A stretch of 5,622 nucleotides of DNA, taken from the NCBI GenBank assembly GCA_002938115.1, contig PTKD01000130.1, positions 1 to 5,622 of the forward strand. Reading direction: 5' to 3'. A program made the position numbers and the translations under genes. This stretch comes from Alphaproteobacteria bacterium MarineAlpha9_Bin7. Lineage in GTDB: Bacteria > Pseudomonadota > Alphaproteobacteria > UBA7887. Under the pieces are notes generated by a model, which ran no database searches, was not told where the DNA came from, and worked only from the letters and a program-made list of their open reading frames with translations. Shown here piece after piece: positions 1-5,622 of the stretch. Position 1 is the first letter of the stretch; each line of letters begins with the position of its first letter.

Positions 1-1320
1 GATAAAGCTATCGCTGCACTTCCAAAAACATCTTTAAGTAGCCCTGGCTTAATCTATGAACGTGTCAGATGGAGACGCCGAGCAGGTAAAGATGAGCGCG
101 CCCGCCAACTCTTAGTTTCACTCCCCAATCATTTAGTGCGCCCTGATAAATGGTGGAAGGAGATCAAATACCAAATTCGTACATCTTTAGACGACGGGTT
201 AATTTCGGATGCTTATCGATTGGCCGCAAACAATTCTCTCTTCAACAAAACAGCCAGAGCTGAGGCCAACTGGCTGGCCGGTTGGATTGCATTAAGATTT
301 CTGAATGAGATACAAACCGCTTATCAACATTTCACGACGATGTATGACATCGTATCCATGCCGATTAGCCTGGCTCGCTCGGCTTACTGGGCTGCACAGG
401 CCTCTGATGCCGATGGATACAAACAATTGGCAGACCAATGGTTCGAACGCAGTGTTGCACACCCAACAACCTTTTATGGTCAATTATCCGCTATTGCTCT
501 TGGCCACGAGCACCTCACATTTCCGTCAGAGCCTCAATACGATCGGCAAGACGTATTAACATTCGAAAGACGAGAAATTGTAAGGATTACGCGCATGCTG
601 GGAGAAATTGGTGAAGTGAAATTAATGCGTCGTTTTGCCATTCATCTTGCACAAAATGCAACAACGCCGAGAGAACACGCGCTTATCTCCCGTCTGACAA
701 CTGAATACGATTTTCCTCAGGTTAGTATTGCCGCAGCGAAGCGTTCTGTGCGTTTCGGAGTAGTACTTCTCGGTGCGGGTTATCCCAATCCATTTCCCAG
801 AAACTTATGGGAGAAGGACACACCTGAACCAGCTTTAGTGATGGCTATATCCCGGCAAGAAAGTGAAATGGACCAGCGTGCCATATCAAAGGCCGGCGCT
901 CGTGGTCTGCTTCAACTCATGCCTTTCACCGCCAAACAAATGGCTCAAAAACTAAAAATACGTTACGTTAGAGAACAGCTACTAGATGACCCACTTTACA
1001 ATATTCGGCTAGGGACCGCCTACCTAACTGACTTACTAAAGAGATACGAAGGGTGTTACGTGTTGGCGCTAGCGGCATATAACGCCGGTCCAAAGCGTGT
1101 TAAAAAGTGGCTCCACCACTACGGGGATCCGCGCACGAAAGAGGTGAGCTTAGTCGATTGGATAGAATTACTGCCTTACCATGAGACCAGGAACTATATC
1201 CAAAGAGTTTTGGAAACAACGGAAGTCTACAGGAATTTACTAGAAAGAACTGACGCGGCACCAGCAATCGGCACGTGGCAGGTAACGGTCGATACTCTGA
1301 CTGGAACGGGAAAAAACTAA
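1..1320 (+). CDS. slt: Soluble lytic transglycosylase, Slt type (5'-partial)
   Basis: Lytic transglycosylases cut the MurNAc-GlcNAc bond of peptidoglycan in the periplasm, leaving 1,6-anhydroMurNAc ends. The frame is open from base 1, so this is the last 439 residues. The GTG at 136 is only an internal Val codon, because the upstream residues continue the family helical region (ERVRWRRR, then VRPDKWW). Residues 1 to about 260 are the alpha-helical superhelix typical of Slt70-like proteins. Residues from about 275 form the goose-lysozyme-like catalytic domain. The catalytic Glu is E287 in SRQES (codon 859-861). It is followed by GLLQLMP at 302-308, AAYNAGP at 358-364 and ETRNYIQRV at 395-403, so all four family motifs are intact. 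The signal peptide and perhaps 200 or more N-terminal residues lie outside the window. The next gene follows on the same strand after 55 bases, so cotranscription is possible. Function is confident; the symbol is by family only. Confidence 0.93.
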   Translation, partial: DKAIAALPKTSLSSPGLIYERVRWRRRAGKDERARQLLVSLPNHLVRPDKWWKEIKYQIRTSLDDGLISDAYRLAANNSLFNKTARAEANWLAGWIALRFLNEIQTAYQHFTTMYDIVSMPISLARSAYWAAQASDADGYKQLADQWFERSVAHPTTFYGQLSAIALGHEHLTFPSEPQYDRQDVLTFERREIVRITRMLGEIGEVKLMRRFAIHLAQNATTPREHALISRLTTEYDFPQVSIAAAKRSVRFGVVLLGAGYPNPFPRNLWEKDTPEPALVMAISRQESEMDQRAISKAGARGLLQLMPFTAKQMAQKLKIRYVREQLLDDPLYNIRLGTAYLTDLLKRYEGCYVLALAAYNAGPKRVKKWLHHYGDPRTKEVSLVDWIELLPYHETRNYIQRVLETTEVYRNLLERTDAAPAIGTWQVTVDTLTGTGKN

Positions 1321-1375
1321 TTTCATCACCGCTTCGATTGCAAACCAGCATCTACAAAATTTGTTATTTTATGAA

Positions 1376-2359
1376 ATGACCAAAGGCACGGCACCCAATT
1401 ACTCCGATCTCATTTTGGCGGCGCGCAACATACGCCAATTTACACACCCAACACCGTTAATTCACTCTTCGATCCTCGACGAATCAGTGGGTGGCCATGT
1501 TTTACTTAAAGCAGAGACCTTCCAACGGACCGGATCCTTTAAATTTCGCGGGGCCTTCAACAAAATGAGACTCCTGAAAGCACAGAAGAATCATACTGAG
1601 ATAGTTTCCTGGTCCTCCGGAAACCACGCGCAAGCCGTAGCCGCCGCAGCAAATATCCTTGGCCTACATGCCACCATTATAATGCCCACAGACGCTCCAA
1701 AAGCAAAGATTGATGGAACCCAAAGGTTCGGTGGCGAAATTATTTTCTATAACCGAGAGAATGAAGTGCGCGAAAAGATAGGGAAAAGCGTGGCTAAAGA
1801 GCGGAATGCCATCATTGTTCCACCTTACGACGATCCCGATGTGATCGCAGGCCAGGGCACTGTTGGTCTGGAGATAGCATCCCAAGCATTGGCTTGGGAT
1901 ATTATTCCTGATATCGCCTTGGTTCCTTGCGGCGGTGGAGGCCTCGTAGCCGGCTGCGCCATTGCTCTGCAAACACAGTTCCCCTTGATCAGAGTGCACC
2001 CAGTGGAACCAGAAAATTTTGACGACACTACCCGCTCGTTGGTATCGCAAAAACGAATGAAAAACTCACCGGGTCATCAATCCATTTGCGATTCTCTTCT
2101 CGCACCCACCCCTGGCTCATTGACTTTCAAGATTAATGCAGAGCGGCTTTCGGATGGCATTGTAGTCACCGATGAACAGGTACTAAATGCCATGCGTTTT
2201 GCTTTTCACCACTTCAAACTGGTAGTCGAGCCTGGGGGTGCGATAGCACTTGCGGCATTATTGGCAAACAAACCCGCCTACCGAAACAAGACTGTGGTTG
2301 TTCTATTGTCAGGTGGTAATGTTGACAACCAAATTTTTGGACATGCCTTGGGAAGTTAG
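1376..2359 (+). CDS. PLP-dependent threonine/serine dehydratase (serine racemase-like)
   Basis: A fold-type II pyridoxal-phosphate enzyme of 327 residues, the usual length for single-domain catabolic threonine dehydratases and serine racemases. There is no C-terminal ACT regulatory domain, which argues against biosynthetic IlvA. PLP would bind K56 in GSFKFRGA as a Schiff base. SSGNHAQA at 80-87 holds the cofactor and substrate, and its Ser81 aligns with the re-face acid/base Ser84 of human serine racemase. The Gly-rich phosphate loop is CGGGG (glycines 186-189), and SGGNVD at 312-317 contacts the pyridine ring. EPENFDD (codons from about 2007) matches the EPxNxDD divalent-cation site of the racemase/dehydratase group. 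I chose ATG at 1376, because starting at TTG 1361 adds five residues with no family support. No clear Shine-Dalgarno site precedes either start. The likely reaction is deamination of L-Thr or L-Ser to a 2-oxo acid and ammonia in the cytosol. Serine racemase or 3-hydroxyaspartate ammonia-lyase activity is possible. Confidence 0.92.
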   Translation: MTKGTAPNYSDLILAARNIRQFTHPTPLIHSSILDESVGGHVLLKAETFQRTGSFKFRGAFNKMRLLKAQKNHTEIVSWSSGNHAQAVAAAANILGLHATIIMPTDAPKAKIDGTQRFGGEIIFYNRENEVREKIGKSVAKERNAIIVPPYDDPDVIAGQGTVGLEIASQALAWDIIPDIALVPCGGGGLVAGCAIALQTQFPLIRVHPVEPENFDDTTRSLVSQKRMKNSPGHQSICDSLLAPTPGSLTFKINAERLSDGIVVTDEQVLNAMRFAFHHFKLVVEPGGAIALAALLANKPAYRNKTVVVLLSGGNVDNQIFGHALGS

Positions 2360-2406
2360 AATGGATACAGGATCAACTGATTCAACGCCAAATTTCCGTT
2401 AACGAT

Positions 2407-3594
2407 TCAGATCTCCACTACCTTAGAAGCACGCAACTCCGAGATGTCTTCTTCGTCAAAACCGATCTCTGTTAGAATTTCGTGAGTATGTTCCCCGAGC
2501 AACGGCGCCCCACACCGTATCTCGGCCGGGGTTTCTGAGAACCTTGCCGGAGACCGTGTTTGGCGAACTCGCCCGACCCTTGAATGCTCGTATTCCACCA
2601 ATATATCGCTAGCTTCCACTTGAGGATGATTTAACATCTCGGCTCGGGTCAAAACGGGGGCGCACGGTACTCTCTCCAGTTCCAGCCTGCGCATCCATTC
2701 CTCAGTTGAGTCCTGCAGTAGCACCTCCTGAAGAAGTTCAAGGCGAGCATCAATATGTAGAGCTCTCAGGGCGGGGGTGGAAAATCTCGGGTCATCAAGC
2801 CACTCAAGATGATCTAAAGCTCGGGCTAGACCCTTCCACTCACGATCAGTGTTTACAGCAACGCTGATGTATCCATTTGCTGTGTCGTAGATAAGGTCAA
2901 TCCTACTGGCAGGTCGCTGATTTCCCTCCGATTGGCCAGCAAATGTATGCGCATCCATATCCGATGCCCACATAAATGCTATCAATGTATCCAACATCGA
3001 AAGCCGTACATGCTGGCCCAGTCCAGTGTTTGCTCGTGCGACTAGCGCCGCCGTTATAGCTTGGGCGGCCGTAAACGCGGTGAGTTTATCAGGGAGAATT
3101 GTTCGTACTAGACGAGGCCGTTCATCGTCACCACCCCCTTGCACCGATGCCAGTCCACACAAGGCCTGAATTATAGGATCGTACGCGGGTCTTTCCGCGT
3201 AAGGTCCCTTTTCCCCGAATCCACTTATCGAAACATAAATAATATCTGGGACTAACGACCGCAGCACCTCCTCCCCAATACCCATTCGCTCCGCCACGCC
3301 AGGCCGAAAATTCTGCACAAAAACATCTGCATCATCCACAAGCTCAAATAATATTTCCCTGCCACGTTTTGTTTTTAGGTCAATTGTAATAGACCTTTTG
3401 TTGCGATTGTTGTTGAGAAACGATGATGACATATCGTGGACACGATTGCCGGCCGATCGAACATGGTCTCCCCGTCCCGGAAGTTCGACTTTTATTACGT
3501 CTGCTCCCTGATCCGCTAAAATCATAGTCGCCAGTGGCCCAGTGACGTTGCCAGTAAGGTCAATAATTCGGTATCCATCGAGTGGTCCAGGCAT
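2407..3594 (-). CDS. Class III (CaiB/BaiF family) CoA transferase
   Basis: A 395-residue protein of the formyl-CoA transferase/CaiB fold, normal in length. It would move CoA between carboxylic acids through an aspartyl-CoA intermediate in the cytosol. Family landmarks appear in order: PGPLDGYRIIDLT at the N-terminus, LADQGADVIKVE at about 26-37, NNNRNKRSITIDLK at 61-74, VQNFRPGVAERMG at 93-105, SGFGEKGPYAERPAYDP at 124-140, and LPDKLTAFTAAQA at 167-179. Asp169 is the expected catalytic Asp; it has the same number as the one known in formyl-CoA transferase. Start choice: TTG 3627 and ATG 3624 are in frame, but ATG 3594 begins the canonical MPGPLDG and has a GAGAGAG purine run just upstream, so I use it. 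The gene converges with the dehydratase gene (47-base gap, no clear terminator) and diverges from the carboxyltransferase gene. Donor and acceptor acids cannot be deduced; dicarboxylic, carnitine-like and aromatic acids all occur in the family. Confidence 0.92.
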   Translation of the reverse strand: MPGPLDGYRIIDLTGNVTGPLATMILADQGADVIKVELPGRGDHVRSAGNRVHDMSSSFLNNNRNKRSITIDLKTKRGREILFELVDDADVFVQNFRPGVAERMGIGEEVLRSLVPDIIYVSISGFGEKGPYAERPAYDPIIQALCGLASVQGGGDDERPRLVRTILPDKLTAFTAAQAITAALVARANTGLGQHVRLSMLDTLIAFMWASDMDAHTFAGQSEGNQRPASRIDLIYDTANGYISVAVNTDREWKGLARALDHLEWLDDPRFSTPALRALHIDARLELLQEVLLQDSTEEWMRRLELERVPCAPVLTRAEMLNHPQVEASDILVEYEHSRVGRVRQTRSPARFSETPAEIRCGAPLLGEHTHEILTEIGFDEEDISELRASKVVEI

Positions 3595-3597
3595 TAT

Positions 3598-3604
3598 CTC
3601 TCTC
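3598..3604 (-). promoter_or_regulatory. Ribosome binding site of the CoA transferase gene
   Basis: Read on the minus strand, the run GAGAGAG ends three bases before ATG 3594. It is an imperfect, slightly close Shine-Dalgarno match. Its main value is in deciding the start: the in-frame codons at 3624 and 3627 have no purine run of this kind in front of them. Confidence 0.45.
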
Positions 3605-3627
3605 GCAAATAACTGTGTTGTCATCAA

Positions 3628-3633
3628 CTTATA
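3628..3633 (-). promoter_or_regulatory. Possible -10 element for the CoA transferase gene
   Basis: The minus strand reads TATAAG here, five of six matches to the sigma-70 -10 consensus. I find no good -35 hexamer at normal spacing, so the promoter is uncertain. If it is real, transcription would begin near 3621, giving a leader of about 27 bases to ATG 3594. That would exclude the upstream in-frame starts at 3624 and 3627. Confidence 0.28.
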
Positions 3634-3672
3634 GAGTCTTTCGCCAAAATATCACCCAAACAACCAATATGG

Positions 3673-3697
3673 TGCGTTACACGTTCGTGGTAACTCA
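3673..3697. promoter_or_regulatory. Imperfect dyad in divergent promoter region (possible operator)
   Basis: The arms TGCGTTAC (3673-3680) and GTAACTCA (3690-3697) are inverted copies with seven of eight positions pairing, around a 9-base spacer. The site lies between the two divergent genes, where a shared transcription factor of MarR, TetR or GntR type could bind. A dyad of this quality with free spacer length is expected about once by chance in 200 bases, and no regulator gene is visible in the window, so this is a weak candidate. Confidence 0.22.
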
Positions 3698-3754
3698 AGG
3701 CACACATAATAATTACGTATCTCAAAAGAGAATTCTATCTATTCCTGCTTATGC

Positions 3755-3783
3755 TTGGCGTTCCTTACCGATCACGCTACAGA
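3755..3783 (+). promoter_or_regulatory. Weak sigma-70-like promoter candidate for the carboxyltransferase gene
   Basis: TTGGCG (3755-3760), a 17-base spacer and TACAGA (3778-3783) resemble a -35/-10 pair with four and three consensus matches. Transcription would start near 3790, leaving a very short leader before the Shine-Dalgarno site at 3797. Another -10-like hexamer, CATAAT at 3705-3710, has a better -10 match but no convincing -35. The true promoter is not settled by eye. Confidence 0.2.
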
Positions 3784-3796
3784 TAACCAGCCTAGC

Positions 3797-3802
3797 AGGA
3801 GA
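3797..3802 (+). promoter_or_regulatory. Ribosome binding site of the carboxyltransferase gene
   Basis: AGGAGA sits five bases before ATG 3808, a strong Shine-Dalgarno match at good spacing. It fixes that ATG as the start. Confidence 0.75.
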
Positions 3803-3807
3803 CTAGA

Positions 3808-5361
3808 ATGACTTGGGAATCAGAAATCGAGAATATTAAGACTTTACGCAAACTTGCGTTGGAACAGGGCGGTCAGGACAACGTGGATCGGCAACATGCT
3901 AAGGGGCGCCTCACTGTTCGTGAACGTATTGAAGCCCTTCTCGACCCAGGCAGCTTTCAAGAGGTGGGACCGATTTCTGGCACCAGCGAACGAGACAAAG
4001 ACGGACAACTGATCTCCTTTACTCCAGCTAACTTTATTCTAGGTTTTGGTAAGATAAAGGAACGTACCTGCGTCGTGAGCGGCGAAGATTTCACTGTCAA
4101 GGGAGGTTCACCAAATGCCTCAGGGTTACGTAAGAGCATCTATGCCGAACATTTAGCATGTCTCCATCGCGTGCCCCTTATTCGCCTACACGAAGGCGGC
4201 GGCGGGAGCGTTGGAGGCACGGGTGGTTCTACCACGACTGTTGGAACACCGGTGCATGAGCCGCATAGATTTCGCTCTGTCGCCGAAGCAATGGCAACAG
4301 TTCCAGTGGCAACAGCTGCATTGGGGCCGGTGGCCGGACTACCTGCAGCTCGGTTGGTGGCAGCACACTTATCAGTGATGGCTCGTGAAAATGCGCAAGT
4401 GCTCATCGCCGGCCCAGCAGTAGTGGAGAGGGCACTCGGGGAGAAGAAGACAAAAGAAGAGTTGGGCGGTGCAAATGTGCACACCAAAAATGGCGTGATC
4501 GACAACGTCGCAGATAACGAAGCCCATGCCTTTCTCCAGATACGAAATTTTCTGAGTTATCTCCCTGCCAATGTTTGGGAGTTACCACCAATCGCCGTCA
4601 GCAACGATGCCCCAGATCGGAAAGAACCTGCATTGAGAGATATGATCCCTCGAGACCGACGTAAACTCTACAACATGCGAACATTGATCTCTCACGTCAT
4701 CGACACTGAATCTTTTTTTGAAATAGGTTCCGAGTATGGTCGCGGCCAGATAACGGCCCTTGCACGCCTGACCGGTCAGCCTGTCGGAATCTGGGCCAAC
4801 AACTGCCGCTACCTAGCAGGCGCAATGACTGCCCTTGGTGCTCGTAAAGCACGCCGTTTTATAGAATTTTGTGAAACGTTTCACCTCCCGATCATTTGCT
4901 TTGTTGATGAACCGGGTTTCATGATTGGCTCCGAAGCTGAGCAGGAAGGTACTATTCGCGATGGTACTGCCACGGTTCTTACCGCGGCTTTGTCCACGGT
5001 GCCCTGGGCCTCCGTGGTGGTGCGACGCTCATTCGGAGTGGCTCAGGCTGCACATTATGGTCAAGACGCCTACGTGTTGGCCTGGCCGTCTGCGGAAATG
5101 GGGGCATTGCCCGTGGAAGGCGGTGTAGCCGTCGCTTATCACCGGGAAATTGCTTCTGCCCGTGACCCCGAGGCAAAACGTGCAGAACTCGAAGCCCAGC
5201 TCTCTGTCGGACAGTCACCAATGTCGCGTGCTGAATCCTTTTCCCTACATGACATTATTGATCCTGCGGAAACTAGAAGCATGTTATGCAATTGGATTGA
5301 TCGGATACAGCCAATTCTGCCAAACCTATTAGGCCCCACATCATTCCCTACCCGTCCATGA
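3808..5361 (+). CDS. Acyl-CoA carboxylase carboxyltransferase (beta) subunit
   Basis: A 517-residue protein of the biotin-dependent carboxyltransferase family (propionyl-, methylcrotonyl-, geranyl- and acetyl-CoA carboxylase beta subunits), near the normal length of 510-540. Such subunits move the carboxyl group from carboxybiotin to an acyl-CoA in the cytosol. The N-terminal crotonase-like half shows RQHAKGRLTVRERIEALLDPGSF near residues 28-50, then DFTVKGGSPNASGLRK and a glycine-rich GGGGSVGGTGGS at 130-141, where PCC-type enzymes have SGGARIQEG. The C-terminal half shows NNCRYLAGAMT, FVDEPGFMIGSEAEQEG at 365-381, RSFGVAQAAHYG at 407-418 and AWPSAEMGALPVEGGVAVAY from 425. At the PccB specificity position (Asp422 in PccB) this protein appears to have Ala414. 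No biotin carboxylase or biotin carrier gene is adjacent on either side within view. The gene is divergent from the CoA transferase gene and convergent with the amidohydrolase gene (29-base gap). Family is confident; substrate is unknown. Confidence 0.93.
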   Translation: MTWESEIENIKTLRKLALEQGGQDNVDRQHAKGRLTVRERIEALLDPGSFQEVGPISGTSERDKDGQLISFTPANFILGFGKIKERTCVVSGEDFTVKGGSPNASGLRKSIYAEHLACLHRVPLIRLHEGGGGSVGGTGGSTTTVGTPVHEPHRFRSVAEAMATVPVATAALGPVAGLPAARLVAAHLSVMARENAQVLIAGPAVVERALGEKKTKEELGGANVHTKNGVIDNVADNEAHAFLQIRNFLSYLPANVWELPPIAVSNDAPDRKEPALRDMIPRDRRKLYNMRTLISHVIDTESFFEIGSEYGRGQITALARLTGQPVGIWANNCRYLAGAMTALGARKARRFIEFCETFHLPIICFVDEPGFMIGSEAEQEGTIRDGTATVLTAALSTVPWASVVVRRSFGVAQAAHYGQDAYVLAWPSAEMGALPVEGGVAVAYHREIASARDPEAKRAELEAQLSVGQSPMSRAESFSLHDIIDPAETRSMLCNWIDRIQPILPNLLGPTSFPTRP

Positions 5362-5390
5362 GATGCGCAGACAAAAAGCTCAAAACCTTT

Positions 5391-5622
5391 CTAGGAAACG
5401 GCAGCATTCAATCTATAGACACGAGCAGCTGTACCGTGGAAAAGCTGGGCTTTTTGTTTTCGTGTTAGGTGCCCCACTATGCGCTTAAAAGAGTTCCATA
5501 AGACACCATACGAACAAGAAACCTTATCCACGGGAAAATTGCTTTCAAACATGCAGCGTTCGGGCCCAAAACAATCGATGGTGTGAAGGTAGTAATGTTT
5601 GTTTGCTGCCAACTCCTCAGAA
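5391..5622 (-). CDS. Amidohydrolase-2 family protein (5'-partial, C-terminal end)
   Basis: The minus-strand frame is open to the window edge (…SEELAANK…) and ends at TAG 5391, so this is the C-terminal 76 or so residues of a longer protein. The TTG at 5612 is not a real start. The segment CFGPERCMFESNFPVDK, followed by VLWNSFKRI and a LFHGTAARVYRL tail, is characteristic of amidohydrolase-related (TIM-barrel metal-dependent hydrolase) proteins, whose relatives include ACMS decarboxylase and other hydrolases or decarboxylases. Most of that superfamily has GSDYP-like residues at the barrel end, where the Asp binds metal or acts in catalysis. Here the matching residues are ESNFP, with Asn (codon 5538-5540). 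The metal-binding HxH motif would lie outside the window. The gene converges on the carboxyltransferase gene, with 29 bases between the stops. Substrate and reaction cannot be read. Confidence 0.85.
   Translation of the reverse strand, partial: SEELAANKHYYLHTIDCFGPERCMFESNFPVDKVSCSYGVLWNSFKRIVGHLTRKQKAQLFHGTAARVYRLNAAVS
5440..5460 (+). terminator. Weak hairpin plus T-run, possible terminator after the carboxyltransferase gene
   Basis: AAAAGC, a three-base loop TGG, then GCTTTT followed by TGTTTT resembles an intrinsic terminator for plus-strand transcripts, 78 bases after the stop at 5361. The stem has only two G-C pairs, and the site lies inside the end of the oppositely oriented amidohydrolase gene, where it encodes part of the conserved KAQLFHG region. 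It may therefore be incidental. Confidence 0.2.

Noticed and set aside
136..1320. Lytic transglycosylase starting at GTG 136 as a complete gene
   Set aside because: The same frame is open to base 1 and the upstream residues match the family helical domain, so the gene is simply cut by the window edge.
1664..2050. 128-residue minus-strand frame inside the dehydratase gene
   Set aside because: It lies wholly antisense to a gene with intact PLP motifs and its translation resembles no known protein.
1..2359. Functional link between the lytic transglycosylase and a racemase-like enzyme in D-amino-acid or peptidoglycan metabolism
   Set aside because: Adjacency on one strand is the only support, and the PLP enzyme is equally well explained as a general threonine/serine dehydratase.
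2360..2406. Terminator between the convergent dehydratase and CoA transferase genes
   Set aside because: The 47 bases contain no stable stem followed by a T-run on either strand; only a short repeated GATTCA is visible.
3582..3806. 74-residue plus-strand frame filling the divergent intergenic region
   Set aside because: It overlaps the start of the CoA transferase on the opposite strand, has no recognisable domain or convincing ribosome site, and occupies the region expected to hold the promoters.
4140..4505. 121-residue minus-strand frame inside the carboxyltransferase gene
   Set aside because: Its composition is low in complexity (Ala, Pro, Thr, Ser) as expected from antisense reading of a Gly/Ala/Val-rich coding sequence, with no domain visible.
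5362..5390. Bidirectional terminator between the convergent carboxyltransferase and amidohydrolase genes
   Set aside because: AAAG and CTTT can pair across CTCAAAAC, but the stem is only four weak base pairs.

Overview
The window looks like ordinary chromosomal DNA from a proteobacterium of medium G+C, most likely an alphaproteobacterium. The reasons are the alphaproteobacterial style of the lytic transglycosylase helical region (an ERVRWRRR segment followed by VRPDKWW) and the presence of CoA-dependent catabolic genes typical of metabolically broad soil or marine Alphaproteobacteria. That assignment is by family resemblance only. Coding density is high. I see no tRNA, rRNA, CRISPR array, insertion sequence or phage gene.

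Layout: (1) Bases 1-1320, plus strand, hold the C-terminal 439 residues of a Slt-type soluble lytic transglycosylase whose N-terminus lies upstream of the window. (2) Bases 1376-2359, plus strand, hold a complete fold-type II PLP enzyme of the threonine/serine dehydratase and serine racemase family. (3) Bases 2407-3594, minus strand, hold a complete class III (CaiB/BaiF, formyl-CoA-transferase type) CoA transferase, convergent with the dehydratase. (4) Bases 3595-3807 form a 213-bp divergent intergenic region with weak promoter-like motifs and one imperfect dyad. (5) Bases 3808-5361, plus strand, hold a complete acyl-CoA carboxylase carboxyltransferase (beta) subunit with a good Shine-Dalgarno site. 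(6) From base 5391 to the window end, minus strand, lies the C-terminal end of an amidohydrolase-2 family protein that continues beyond the window.

The first two genes are housekeeping or general metabolism: peptidoglycan cleavage, and amino-acid deamination or racemisation. The other three form a plausible catabolic island. A CoA transferase could activate a carboxylic acid, a biotin-dependent carboxyltransferase could carboxylate an acyl-CoA, and an amidohydrolase-fold enzyme could act as a hydrolase or decarboxylase. The substrates cannot be read from sequence. No biotin carboxylase or biotin carrier gene is present here, so the carboxyltransferase partner must be encoded elsewhere. The points most worth a second look are the atypical active-site loops of the carboxyltransferase and the Asn in place of the usual Asp in the amidohydrolase tail. 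I see no evidence of a wholly new system.
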